The notes below the pieces were generated by a model. It made no database searches, was not told where the DNA came from, and saw nothing but the letters and a program-made list of their open reading frames with translations. This document shows positions 12,544-25,962 of a stretch of DNA of 64,000 nucleotides, piece after piece; position 1 is the first letter of the stretch, and each line of letters starts with the position of its first letter. Made by a program: the position numbers and the translations under genes. The stretch is from Chaetoderma sp. LZ-2023a (taxonomy: Eukaryota; Mollusca; Caudofoveata; Chaetodermatida; Chaetodermatidae): contig CM067369.1 in the NCBI GenBank assembly GCA_034401795.1, forward strand, positions 90,634,579 through 90,698,578, read 5' to 3'.

Positions 12544-12689
12544 CTGTATGCAGAAGAGTAGAAAGTAGAAGAATAAATAACCATTAGTCTATATAGTTTT
12601 TAAAATATTATTTACTGAATACTAACACATTTAACAACAACAAGCTCTGATACTCAGACAATTACCCTCCAGCTTTTGTCACAATCTAA

Positions 12690-12875
12690 TCTTTCAAGCA
12701 TCAAATTTATTAAAGAAAAATAGAAAATGCCCTTTTGCAGACAGAGATGATTTTTGAAAATTTAGCACTGGAATGACTGGCTTGGTTATCAAAGATTGTC
12801 TTCTCTTGATCTGCAGGACTTTTCTCAAGACCACTCCAGAAGCCATTTTTGGCTGGTATGAGCGTTAAAGAAATT
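12690..12875. repeat. Family A MITE, degraded
   Basis: Recognisable by GCAGACAGAGATGATTTTTG, ACTGGAATGACTGGCTTGGT and the complementary right arm. The stretch from 12900 to 13490 contains no gene; it is AT-rich with weak similarity to other repeats. Confidence 0.65.
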
Positions 12876-13489
12876 GAGATTTTTCTGACTTTCACGACGG
12901 GTCACGAGCATTGGTGAATCCTAGTTAAATCGGACCAGAAGTAGTCCACGAAATCAATCAATTCCGAATTTGATCCAATCTTGATCAAGATTTTTAAATC
13001 TGAATCACGGTCAAGATCACTAGATCCCGTCTAAGAGTAATTACTCTGATTGTGTTACAATTTGAGCTGAATTGGATCACAGCTTTTTGAGTTAGTTAGA
13101 ACCACAAAAACAAATACATAAACAGATGTAAATGGTGACGAGGGAAATTAAATAATCTTGATTAATTTTTCATTTGAGTGAGTCAATCTTGCCTAATTAA
13201 ACAATGCTCTTGAACAGTTTAATTCTTTTCAAAATATTCAGCAAGTTTCATATTTAGATCCCTTGAAACCAAATTATGCAAAGCATTTATCAGATTCAAC
13301 CATCTAGACAAATGGATAAATCCGATCTGTCACTCAAGTATATGACATTATAATCAAATTACATCATAATCAATTACATCACATAGGCTAACATCACAAT
13401 CAAAATGGGCAATGAATGGCATAGCTATATGTAAGTCCATCATAATTATTGATTAGTCTGTCAAGTGTACAAATTGTATCCCTTTACTA

Positions 13490-13716
13490 TTTAATAAACA
13501 CTCTGTTGAATATTTTGAAATTAATTTGACTAGGCAGCTATTGCAGTAACAGCACTTGAAGTCAAATTAGTTTCAATAGACTCAACAGGTTACCTGTATA
13601 GTTACCTTGATATTGGGATTCTAGTAATTCAGGGTTGGATCAATCCTTACACGGGCAAAATGTGGGTGGACCTGAGCTAGGAATGGGCAGCGCATAGCTA
13701 GAAATGGATCCTTCAA
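13490..13716. repeat. Family B MITE half, next to a splice donor
   Basis: Holds the family B centre (CACTCTGTTGAATATTTTGA ... TCAACAGGTTACCTG) and arm ending CTAGAAATGGATCCTTCA. Its end is within about 10 bp of the donor of visible exon 5 (13723). Confidence 0.8.
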
Positions 13717-13723
13717 TTATTAC

Positions 13724-13909
13724 CTTGTTGACTAGGACTAAGAGGACGCTGTTGATGTGCTGCGTACTGAGCGCTGGCCGTCACTCGACTGTCCGCATCC
13801 TCGAGTGGACAGACAGAGTTAGCAGACCAGCGCTCTAGTAGACTTTGCCATTGTTCTTTTTCTGATAATGTATAGTTAGGGTTCAATACAACACACACCC
13901 ATAAGGCAC
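13724..13909 (-). CDS. ZSWIM5/6-like: ZSWIM5/6-like visible exon 5
   Basis: 186 bp. Acceptor TATTTCAG, donor CAAG|GTAATA. It starts GALWVCVVLNPNYTLSEKEQ, which matches the family, and continues into a divergent linker rich in Gln, Ser and Ala (SAQYAAHQQRPLSPSQQ). The linker is where vertebrate paralogues also vary. The donor is unusual in context: the end of a family B MITE (GGATCCATTTCTAGC on the coding strand) begins only about 10 bases into the intron. Confidence 0.93.
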
Positions 13910-14001
13910 CTGAAATACAAGGCAGAAATCAGTATATATATCATCATAACTACTCTTGTGTCAACAGCTCCTCAAATCTCTCTAAATGCTACTCATATGA
14001 A

Positions 14002-14335
14002 TTAACCTTTTAATGGTCAGGACTTTTAAGGAAAGTTTGAACTTTTGAAGGCCAAGAAGACTACTTTTGTAAAGTTACAATTGCAATTTGTGAAAATAGC
14101 TTTCTGTTGTCCTGCAAATGAACATTGAACACCAATGCAGACGCCTTTTCAGCTTGCTTGCCTATCAAAGCGGTAATGGTCAAGAAGATTGCTTAACCAG
14201 TGTCCACCTGCAGGCCCACATTTTTTTTAATTTGCCACAATAATTCCAGTGAGACATTTTCTAAAATATTCTTATCTTGACGTGCAAATGAACATTCCTC
14301 AAGACCACTGCAGATGTTGGTCATTAAAGGGTTAA
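14002..14335. repeat. Tandem pair of family A MITEs
   Basis: Bounded by TTAACCTTTTAATGG and CATTAAAGGGTTAA; the internal junction lies near 14165-14175. Both are degraded in the centre. Confidence 0.75.
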
Positions 14336-14349
14336 GTTAGCACAAGGGG

Positions 14350-14768
14350 GGGGTGGTCAATGAATTCACCTTTCCGGAGTACCCACCCATCATATGATGT
14401 CATAATGAACTGCGTGATGTGTACAATGACATCATAATGAATGACGTCATGAATGATGTCGATAAGTACATCATGAAACCATATTTGAAGACGGTCTATT
14501 CGTTGTTTTACAAATTGTTTGCTTTTAACATTTAATAAATATTCTGGTGAATATTTTGAAACTAATTTGACTGGGTGCTGTTGCTGCCATAGGCAGCAAC
14601 AGCACCCAGTCAAATTAGTTAAAAAATATTCACCAGCTTGCCTGTATAGTTTTCAGGAAATTAATAGCTAGGGCATTTGGGGAACGATTAATCCCAACAT
14701 GGCGAGGTGTGGGTGGAGCTTAGCTAGTGATGGGCAGGGTATAGCTAAAAATGGAGATCCATTAACTA
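14350..14768. repeat. Family B MITE, long form
   Basis: Long-arm copy starting near GAATTCACCTTTCCGGAGTA and ending GCTAAAAATGGA. Close relatives are at 29390-29800, 36735-37155 and 42310-42712. Perfect centre TGTTGCTGCCATAGGCAGCA. Carries a TGACGTCA site at 14442-14449. Confidence 0.85.
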
Positions 14769-15099
14769 CTATCCACTAGTCACATTGCTTTAAACTGAAA
14801 ACAGGAGTCAAAATTTGAAAAATTTGGAATAACCTGAAAAAAATTTAGTTGATTTTCAGCGTAATCATATGCGAAAGCTGATGGATATTTTGAAAATAAT
14901 TTTACTTGAAGTCCAATAAATTATTTTCTATATATTTAACAGAATATTTATATATTAGAAAAACTTCTTGCATAGATCATGTAGATCTGGTTGGCACCTC
15001 CAAAAGAGCTAATGTAGTTTAATTACATGTTGTCTTGAAGTTGATTACTTACGGGTTAGTTGCTTACTGGTAGTATTATGATCAACGAAAAAATAATTA

Positions 15100-15724
<625 letters not shown>

Positions 15725-15894
15725 CTAATGAAAACAATTCATATAAACCTCATTAACTTCAAACCTCTCACTGGCTACATAGACAAAGGGATAGAACTCT
15801 TGCTACATGTAACAGAAGTAATGTCTGACAGGCAGAAAATAAAGCACGCTTTCCACCGATACAACCATAAAATCTCATATGCATTGTCCCATTG

Positions 15895-16135
15895 TATTAA
15901 CGATTTAATGGTCAAGATTCTTTAATAAAACTTAAATTATTCCGTACTAAATGTTCATTTACAAGCCAAAGAATTTTTTGGGGACAATTTATCACTAAAA
16001 TGACTGGCCCGGTTATCAAGTCAGTCATTCAAGTGGTAAATCGTCACAGATTATCTTCCGTTTGATCCACAAAGGTCCATTTCTCAAGACCACAATAAAT
16101 GTTGATTTGGTATGCTTAACAAATCAAGGGGTAAT
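15895..16135. repeat. Family A MITE
   Basis: Degraded copy with ATTTAATGGTCAAG start, central ACTGGCCCGGTTATC loop and complementary arms. The segment from 16140 to 16464 carries nothing recognisable. Confidence 0.7.
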
Positions 16136-16371
16136 ATGAAAAACATGGAATGCTTCCACCAGCGACTGCAGCATATCATCAAGTATTCTTTTCAGTATAT
16201 GTGTATGTCTTCAGGAATAGATTCATCCATTGTACTCTACCAACTCCCGCCATATACTAAGTCATTTGACCTCCACTCGCGATAAAATATGATCTAACAG
16301 CTGCTAACTTAGGGTCAGGGCAGTTCAATCTTATATTGTCTAATTACCCAAATAGGTCCAAATAGAGGCTA

Positions 16372-16644
<273 letters not shown>

Positions 16645-16709
16645 CTAACATTTTTGTAAAAACACAAACAGAAAGATGTTAATTAATACTATTTTGAAAA
16701 CAAGGTAAT

Positions 16710-17235
16710 AAAATGTTCTGTTGAATATTGTGAATGGCTTCCAATCAAATCGAGTTCAAAATATTTAACAGTCCCTTTTATTTTGTTTTGGAAACAGGTT
16801 CAGTTATTTCTGAGCTGTACTGTAGGTGTTTCTTCATCACTAACCTTTGCAGAGGTTTTGAGAAATGTTGATTTGCAGACCAAGAGAAGGATAACCGAGC
16901 CAGTCATTCCAGCGGTAAAATTTCAAAAATAGTCTCGTCTTGGTCTGCAAATGGACATTTTCTATGAGAAAAATGAAATTTCCTGAACAAATTCGAGAGT
17001 TAAACGGTTAATGGTCAAGAGTGATGAAAGAAAATCAAAACATGTACTTAGTGAATGTCCATGTACCGGCCAAGACTGCCCAAGAGATTATTTTTAAAGT
17101 TTTACCAATGGAATGACTGGCTCTAAAACCGATTCCAATGGTAAAATTAGTCCCTTGCCTCCAAATGGACATACCTCGTGACCACTGCAAAGGCTGGTTT
17201 TAGCCGGCTTGAACCATTAAACACGTTAAAGGGGT
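16710..17235. repeat. Family B fragment plus two family A MITEs
   Basis: A short family B/D centre (TTCTGTTGAATATTGTGAAT ... ATTTAACAG) at 16710-16775 precedes two degraded family A copies (about 16840-17010 and 17010-17235). Confidence 0.65.
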
Positions 17236-17334
17236 CAATATTGTATTTTTCAAGCATATTCTGCAATAGCAATTTATAAATGTTGCAAAAAATTATACAT
17301 TTTTCATTCTCCCCTTATTAAATTTTTAGCTTTT

Positions 17335-18266
17335 TAGATAGGCTCCTAGAGAAACTGACTCCAGAACTGCAATCAAACTCTTGACTCTGCTCTCCGCCGG
17401 AAAAGCTACACCGTCCCTGAGATTGAAAAGTATTCCCAGATACACAAACTCCTGGGATGGAGTCAATTTGATTTCTCTAGATTCACAATCCATCCTAGGT
17501 CCTTTAGTAAGGCCAGGACTACATGAAGATTGTTGCGCAGAGTGACTGGATTCCCTGCCTTCAGCAGCCAGTCGTGTAAGTATGAACAGCTATGTTTCTC
17601 CTGCGAAGGTAAGAAGTTATGGCGAGAACCACTTTGGTGAAGACCATCAGGGCTGTGGTTAGACCAGAAGGAAGCGCATTGAATTCCCAAACATTAGCTT
17701 GGAACGCAAACCGAAGGTATTTCTGAAAAGGAATTGACATTGGAATATGAAAATATGCATCCTTCAGATCTATCGATACTGGCCACATGCCTTTTCTCAG
17801 CCCTGTCATCACCGCTGCCAGTCTCCATCTGAAATTTTGGTGAAAGAGTGAATTTGTTCAGCGGTTTGAGGTTGAGAATCGGTCTCCAACCTCCGGTGCG
17901 TTTCGGAATGAGGATAATTATCGAATAGAAGCCCAGGGAGGACTGATTGCGGACTAAATGAATCGCATTCTTCTGCTGAAGATCTATGATTTCTGAGCAA
18001 ATCGCATCTAGACGATCAGATTCAATTGGAACAGGAGTCCATACTGGAGTCGATGTTAACGGACCTAATGATTCATGGATGAGCCAGTCCGGTTCGTAGC
18101 CGTTTCTTAGCCAATGACAGACTAAACAATCTTGCACAACCTGTTCCCACTGGTTTGAGAACAGCTGAAGTCTGCCTCCGATGGAAGGAATCTTTACACA
18201 ACTTGCGGTCGATATTACGCGATAAGACGTTAATTCGCTTGGGTGAAGATTCTCGACTCCCTGCAT
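17335..18266 (-). pseudogene. DIRS reverse transcriptase, frameshifted
   Basis: The first frame (18266-17800) ends with the fingers motif KRTGGWRPILNLKPLNKF. After a frameshift near 17815 the second frame carries SIDLKDAYFHIPM (catalytic Asp) and RFAFQANVWEFNALPSGLTT. A third frame carries the active-site block YLHDWLLK (17571-17582) where functional relatives have YxDD, so one catalytic Asp is changed to His. Final recognisable block is PSQEFVYLGILFNL. Not functional. Confidence 0.85.
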
Positions 18267-18299
18267 TCCTGGCGCCAGCGCAACGGGTCTCGCCGGAAA

Positions 18300-19331
18300 C
18301 CTGTCAGGACCGTACTCTACCAGCCACCTCGCGGCTTCTTGGAATATGATTGCCCGGAACCGCTGTCACGGCTATCCTTACGGTAGGCTCCGCGACCCGA
18401 GCCGCCGCCCTTCCTATCATCTTCAATACGGCCTCTTATTAGAGGACTTGTATGAAGACGAACGGCCAGGTCCCTGTGAACCGGATGCCCGATGGGCATC
18501 ATGGCCAGAAAGACGATCTTTGGTGCTGCCTCTGCTGCTCATGTCGATGCTGCTTGTAGGACTTTTGTGGCCGAGTCCTCTTCGTCGACTTCCATGACTT
18601 GCCGACAACCTCCTGCTCTCCCACCATGGACACAACTTTGGAGAGGGCTTATCATGCCGAGCCGCCAAACAAGCTCGGACCAATGAAGGGCACGGAAGAT
18701 AACGCGGCCCTCATCTCCGGACCTGATTCTACACAATCGAGAACCATTCTCCTCCCCTCTGCCAATGATCTAGTGCTCACCCTGGCCAGGCAATCTTGGG
18801 ACAAGCGCATAGCATCCCGGACAACTCCCAGAGCGGCCTCTGGCACTTCCCCCCCTTCCTCCGCACAAGTCAGCATCTCCTGTAGGGCGGTGCATCCGTG
18901 CGAGAGAGCAGCCATAGCCGCATCCTTAATGAGAGCTAACTCATTGAAGGGATCCTTGTTAGCCTGGAAACCAAGGGTCATGAACGACCCTTGGCTTTCC
19001 CGGCTAATGACCTATTCAGCGCTTCTCTTTCCCCGACTGAAAGCGGAGGAACACGAGCATACTGATGGTAGGCCAGCTCTGGAAAGCGGACCCTACTCCT
19101 TATCCCCTTAGGGGCCTTGGGCAAAGAATACTCCGGCTGAACCAGACAGTAAGCCGCGACTTCTAACATGTCAGAAATCTGAGTGTCCAAGGGAAGAGTT
19201 GGCATGGCTGAACAGCCACTCAACAGAGCGCTAGCCGCACGCTCTGACATCCGCTCTATCGCCAGATCGCACTGAGATCCCTGAACCGAAGACAACCCGA
19301 GACGGTCGGACATCCAGCCAAGGACCTGCAC
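18300..19331 (-). pseudogene. DIRS gag-like region, 3' part
   Basis: Two overlapping frames: VQVLGWMSDRLGLSSVQGSQ onward (19331-18978) and MTLGFQANKDPFNELALIKD onward (18981-18652), followed by an Arg/Ser-rich basic stretch (18683-18423). Similar order (helical gag, then basic tail, then RT) is seen in DIRS copy 2. Assignment rests on position rather than on a sharp motif. Confidence 0.6.
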
Positions 19332-19339
19332 CCAATACG

Positions 19340-20115
19340 CTCAGTCATTTTGGCAAAAAATTAGGTTATCCAAGATGGCCACCAAACCATCTGGCCAATC
19401 AAGTTCCCTTGAAACAAACTTGGTGCAGCTCGTGATATTTCATGCGTTTTGAATTGATCGCCCAAGCGGATTTGGAGATTTTTTAAGACATTTTAAAGCG
19501 GCCAGTTTTTTTTATGGATCAACTTCTCTTGAACAAACTTTAATGGCCCTTAGTCCTTAATCATATATCACAAATTTTGGCCTGATCGCTTCAGCGGTTC
19601 TGGGGAAGACGTTATTTTTGCGAAAATGAGGTCATCCAAGATGGCCACTGAACCATTTAATCAATCAAGTTCCCTTGAACAAACTTGGGTCAGCTCTTAC
19701 CATAGATCATATTTCATGAGGTCTGAATTGATCCCACAAACGGTTTTGGAGATTTTTAGACATTTCTAAAAATCAGCCGAAATCCAAGATCGTTGCCAGC
19801 CAAATTGGCCGATCGCCCTCGTTTGAACAAAATGGAATCTCTATGCCCTAAGGATGCTTCCTGCCAAATATAATTGAAATCGGCCCAGTAGTTCTCGAGA
19901 AGACATTTTAAATTTCCCATTGCTTTAGTATGGGAGCTTTTGACGGGAAAATGATCCAAGATGGCCACCAAACCATTTTGATTGGCCCACGGCGGCCATG
20001 TTTTTTGACGGACCAATTCTCTTGAACAAACCTTACTGGCTCTTAGTCCCTAATCATATCTGTCAAATTTTGGCCTAATCCCTTCAGTGGTTCTGGAGAA
20101 GTCATTTTCGCTAAA
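19340..20115. repeat. Interspersed repeat F inserted in DIRS copy 1
   Basis: Contains alternating tandem blocks: ATCAAGTTCCCTTGAA (19398, 19665) and CTCTTGAACAAACTTTAATG-like (19525, 20020), with AAGATGGCCACC and TTCAGTGGTTCTGGAGAAG. Related sequence is at 56340-56900 and 63783-64000. No coding capacity seen. Confidence 0.7.
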
Positions 20116-21385
20116 ACTAGCATCAAAACAGCATCAATTTTACACTCAGATCACTGATCATGCTCACCATGCTCGAGCCTGACATGTGACTGACTAAACC
20201 TGGCTATTCTAGCTCGATAGGATAGGTTTAAAGTAGTTAGGGACAATCTCTCTGTAAGAGACACAATGTGTACGCCACTTTTCCGGCTGTAGTGGATATG
20301 TAACACCACACACTGGCTAGATTGTATAAAATTCACCAATTGCCTTAGGGCCTCTTATTAATATCGAGTGATTGTCTCTTTCTGCACTCCTCCAGCCGCA
20401 TGGCTAAATAATTGTCTGGACTCCCAATCGACAGGTTGGCAGGATCCGACTCTGGGAAACTATTGGGGTTTCCGAGCGGTGATAACTAGTGTCGATTTAC
20501 ATACACTTCCACAGTATCTTCGGATACCAGTTAGTTTAGATTCCACCGCCAATGTAGGAAGCACTGCAAAAAGAAATTAAATTATGTAGACCGGCCTGCA
20601 GTGCATCTCTGGGCATTCTGGAACTTAACCCTAATGACAGGTGAAATGTTAATTCCGTAACACACGGGTGACAGATGAGACGCAGATCTCCATCCAACTC
20701 GGTACAGTGACTGGGTGAGGTCTTGGAAGCCACCACACCCTCACGGGAAGGTCACTCGCGAGATATCTGTCTCTTACTTCCCATCATAAATGCTATTGCG
20801 CTTTCTAAATTGCTTATGTGAACTGTAAATTGTCCTAGTGATGTTATATGTGGTTGTGGTGCAATAGTGACCGGATTGTCATATAATTCGGGAGCTGTCG
20901 CTCCGTGAAGATGCTATGCGGGGCTACCTTCGGGAAGCTGGGCATCTTCACCAGTTAGATGTGTGTCTAAAGATAGGTAGGAATCCCTGCCACTTGCGGC
21001 CAAAGCTTGGAAACGTATCTAACAACTAATGGGTAGGTTAGACTTTATCAGAAGGCCCCGCTTCGGCGTTCAAGGCATTTTCCTGTGACGGAGGCCCACG
21101 CGAGGCACTTTCCTCTCGCAACAATAATATTTTGTATGTGTTAGGGGTATAATTAGTTTATATTAAACTATTCGAGTAGCCTCGTTGCAATGCTCCCTTG
21201 CGGGGATGGCTCTGCGGATTTACGAATCTGTGTGGTACCTTCGGCGAGCCCACGTAGAAAGAATACCAGTTGGTTCTATGTACTGTATTATTCTTGCTCA
21301 TTCACTATCAAATGAGTAGCATTGTTTGTATAGATACTTTCAATTATATCATCATGTCCAAACTTTTAAATTAGTTAATGGGCCG
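20116..21385. other. Unexplained block interrupting DIRS copy 1
   Basis: About 1.25 kb with no MITE, no long reading frame and higher GC than its surroundings. It contains several GC-rich potential hairpins (GAAGATGC...GGGCATCTTC, 20910-20955; CTTGCGGGGATGG; CTTCGGCGAGCCC). It separates two gag pieces together with repeat F, so it is most simply an insertion of an unidentified element. I cannot see its terminal repeats. Confidence 0.5.
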
Positions 21386-21389
21386 ACAT

Positions 21390-22187
21390 ACCGGTGACAC
21401 GAACAGTGAGACTGCGAGGTTCAATCTCGGCGGCAATGGTCGCACGGCCCCACGGCCCCACTGGAACATGAACGTCCCACCGGCTCTAGAAGCCGGTCTT
21501 TGTACCTTCCAGTCGCGAAACGGGATCTGTAACCCCAAGAACCGTAGCTAACCAGCCCTCCCGCACATCCTGTACATGCGGTGAAACGGAGTGGCGCAAC
21601 ATCATGGACCAGCGCGTACCCCTGCGAGCTACACTCCACCAGGTTGACAAACCCGTACAAAACCTATCGGTGACCCACGGGAGATACCGGATTCTGTCAT
21701 CTGTGAAAGCTCCGGTATGCCAGAGTCTTCCATCAGGAGGATATCTTCTTCCTCCGCCGTCGGCTCTTGAGCCAAAGCAAGAGAAAGGACAGGTGCATGT
21801 CCCTCCGCAGAACTAGCCAGACCACGGATAGGTAATCCTGCACCAGCCTGCATCAACGGGACCGTGGACTGAAAAGACTCAAACATCGCCTTGAATTAGG
21901 CCGCCCAAACACCTAAGGCCGAGTCCATCCACTCATTCAGGTGCTCTTCCAGACCTTTGACTGATGGCTGATCCACTTTGGCCGCCTTGTCCTCGCGATT
22001 CTCTCCAAACGCGCAAGACGATAGCGATCAGATTCCGCCACCATCTCCGACGACCACTTCGCGCATACATCGCAAGGGCTTCCAACTTTGCGCAGGCAAA
22101 ACAGTGATGTCCCGTGAACTTCCGCTTCATGAACCGGTTACAGCGCGAGCATAATGTATCAGGCGGGGCCTTGCCTTGCCCCTTCAT
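21390..22187 (-). pseudogene. DIRS gag-like region, 5' part with zinc-binding motif
   Basis: Likely start is Met at 22187 (MKGQGKAPPDTLCSRCNRF). The motif C-x2-C-x11-H-C-x2-C (22092-22151) resembles the N-terminal Cys/His cluster of DIRS gag, and copy 2 has a comparable cluster at the same place. A second frame (21886-21629) continues with an acidic segment and the third frame runs to about 21421. Frames are shifted relative to each other. Confidence 0.6.
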
Positions 22188-22189
22188 CT

Positions 22190-22930
22190 TCTGCGAACAC
22201 AGAATCAGAATTAAAACACTGCACATGATAAGATGATGACAAGCAACATGCACAATTTACTTGATTGTAATTTTAAATTACTTAAAAAACATTACCTTTC
22301 TCTTAAATTAATGATAATCAAGTTTTAGGCAGGAAATATTTGAAAATTTTAAGAGTAAAATTTTATAAACACGACTTGGTACCTAACTAACATTAAAATA
22401 GCCAAGAAAATAAGACCGATCGCTATAAACACCCTCGACAGTGAAGCGAGAGCTAATGATCGGCTTAAAACTGAGTGCATAGACACGCCAAGCCAAAACA
22501 AAACGTTAAACATGGGCGGCGCCATCTTGGCTACGGGCACATCCATCTTGGAAGGAACCGAGTCGCAAGAGAAATTAACCGCGTACACAGATAAGATTAA
22601 AAGGTTAATGGGTAACCGAGCGACTCCAACATTGGCTACCATTTTAAAACAATGTGCCAATTTAAGGAAATTTCACAGGCATTACGGCACGAATGTATTA
22701 ATTCTAGATCGATACAACCTGCCTCTGTGATGATTTTCCTTTCCCTTCCATAAAGCCAGCGATTGGGCAGGACTATGGAGAGTGCAGAGTTTTAATTATT
22801 TATTTTGAGCTAGACTAGATAATAGACATTATCATAATAGTACATCTGGTAAGTATTATTCGAAGTAGAAAGCTGTTGTTGCCTAAGGCACCGATTCACC
22901 AATCAATTATCCAGGTCTCATTTTTAAGGC
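22190..22930. other. Flank of DIRS copy 1, nothing recognised
   Basis: May contain the 5' non-coding end of DIRS copy 1. Includes GGCGGCGCCATCTTGG (22515) and short frames on both strands that look like chance. No inverted terminal repeat pair was found. Confidence 0.4.
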
Positions 22931-22934
22931 AACC

Positions 22935-23100
22935 ATACTGGAAAAATGTTGAATATTTTGAAATTATTATTAATTTGACCACAAGCTGTTGCTGCCTGCT
23001 TCCAGTCAAATTAATTTCAAAATATTCAACAGATTAAGTTTTATATCATAAAGAATACACTTTTTCATGGATTTATCAGTGATACGGTTAATGAGAAAAG
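22935..23100. repeat. Family D MITE
   Basis: Palindromic centre CTGTTGCTGCC with arms AATATTTTGAAATTATTA and complement, followed by ATATCATAAAGAATACAC, which is also found in the family D copy at 39161-39367. Ends near GATACGGTTAATG. Confidence 0.65.
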
Positions 23101-23211
23101 CTGACAGGTGTAAATGATGAAGTACATATAAGCTAAAACCCAAGTATGCAGACAAACACAGTTAGGATGTAGATCTATATCATTTAAGTACACTGATAAC
23201 ATGCACAGTTA

Positions 23212-23424
<213 letters not shown>

Positions 23425-23521
23425 TTAATAAAAAATCTGTTTTTTTAAGAAATCAGAATTTTCTACAATGTAATTTTATAAAATTGCAAATTCATAAAAA
23501 GTTTTGACAGAATTAAACACT

Positions 23522-23749
23522 AACCCTTTAACACTTATAGCAGTCAAACCAGGCCTCTGCAATGGGCTTGAGAACTGTCCATTTGCAGACCAAGACTATT
23601 TTTGAAAATTTACCACTGGAATGATTGGCTCGATAACTGAGCCAGTCATTCCAGTGGTAAATTTTCAAAAATTGTCTTCTCTTGGTCTGCAAACAGACAT
23701 TTTCTGAGAAAATTTAAATTTTCTTAATAAATTCTTGGGTTAAAGGGCT
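23522..23749. repeat. Family A MITE, well preserved
   Basis: CTAACCCTTTAACAC to GGGTTAAAGGGCTA with a near-perfect centre (GGAATGATTGGCTCG and complement). The run from 23750 to 24110 shows no gene. Confidence 0.85.
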
Positions 23750-24265
23750 ACAATAGTTGCAACAATAGTGGGAGCGACAACCACTGATTAAATTGGTCAG
23801 AAAGTCCCACTGGAAACATGCACAAAGCAGAATAAGCAATTTGTAGATTGAATCATCATCATTGAATGCATTATCTTTACCATCCCTACAAAAGGCATGA
23901 TAATAGCTACCATCTTTATTTTCAATCAAAGGCTCTGTTATTGGTGGTGGCACCCACCCCACCAACATCTTTCCCCGGTTAACATGTCATGATTTAACCG
24001 AAAATCACAATTAACTTGACCTCACCAATTTGGGCACATTTAATTTGACTGATAATGCCTAACAGCTGTAGGTAGGTAAGGTAGGTAGAAAGGTGGCAAT
24101 CAAAATGCCTGATGTCTGCCAGAAATACCATCAGTGTTCATAAAAAATGTTCATTTGCAGGCCAATATGATAATGAACATTATAGAAAACTTAGTACCCG
24201 AAGCTGCACTAATCATTACAGTGATGAGTTGTCAAAAGTATTCTTCTCTTATGATAATCAGAGAA

Positions 24266-24648
24266 GTTTTACACTCAAGTCGGCCAGTTTCTGCCAAGGT
24301 CTTGAGAAATTCTCCTTTGCAGACTAAGAAGACTACTTTTCTTAATTTAACACTGGAATGATTCTAGCCATGAGTCAATACATTGATAAATTTTCAAAAC
24401 TAATCTTCTCTTGGTCTGCAAATGGCCATTTTCTGTGAGACAATTAGGATTTTCCTAACCTTTTAACACTCATATCAGCCAAAAACAGCTTCTGCAGTGG
24501 TCTGATAAATGTCCATTTGCAGACCAAAAGAAGAGTATTTTTGAAAATTTACCACTGGAATATTTTCAAAAATACTCTTCTCTTGGTCTGCAAATGGACA
24601 TTTTCTATAAAATTAATTTTTTTGAACAAATTTGAGGGTTAAAAGTTA
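24266..24648. repeat. Two family A MITEs
   Basis: Degraded copy at about 24266-24459 and a well-preserved, centre-deleted copy at 24460-24648 in which the loop is nearly gone, leaving ACTGGAATATTTTC between the arms. Confidence 0.8.
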
Positions 24649-24685
24649 AACAAACTTGAACGCTAAAGATTTACAGCTGACTTCA

Positions 24686-25555
<870 letters not shown>

Positions 25556-25962
25556 ACCATGCATAGCGGATACAACAGATCACATATCACATAAATAAAA
25601 TTTAAATTAAATATTTAATTATATTTTGAGAATAACATTTCTAATGAGCCTGTACATGATGATTGTAATGTGTTAGTTAGTTAGTGTTGTTGACCAATAT
25701 TTGAAGAATAATGTGCATTTTTATATCTTTATTACTATATTTATAACAATAATATTAGCGATCCAATTAATACAAGGGTTTTTTTCAATAAACGATTGTA
25801 TACTCTGTTGCAATAAAGAAATAGCTCATCTAAATAGCAAAGACCATAAATTTTACTGGTATAAATCCGGGGATCAGCTGGAAGGAGGTTTGGTGTATAT
25901 TTTGACAATGTTAATGCAACATCATCATTATTTTCAAAACGAACAACAGCTAGGCAACAATT

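Larger units (their letters stand above)
17335..22190 (-). mobile_element. DIRS-type retrotransposon copy 1, broken
   Basis: Minus-strand remains in the order expected for a DIRS element: gag with N-terminal zinc-knuckle-like motif (22.2-21.4 kb), a 2 kb interruption (19.34-21.38 kb), more gag (19.33-18.3 kb), then reverse transcriptase (18.27-17.35 kb). RNase H and tyrosine recombinase are missing because the copy stops near 17335. It lies in the intron between visible exons 2 and 3, in the same direction as the gene. No terminal repeats were found. Confidence 0.8.

Noticed and set aside
14332..14613. Frame with Cys-rich start, also at 29328-29648
   Set aside because: Both copies read through the family B palindrome; the shared protein is due to the shared MITE.
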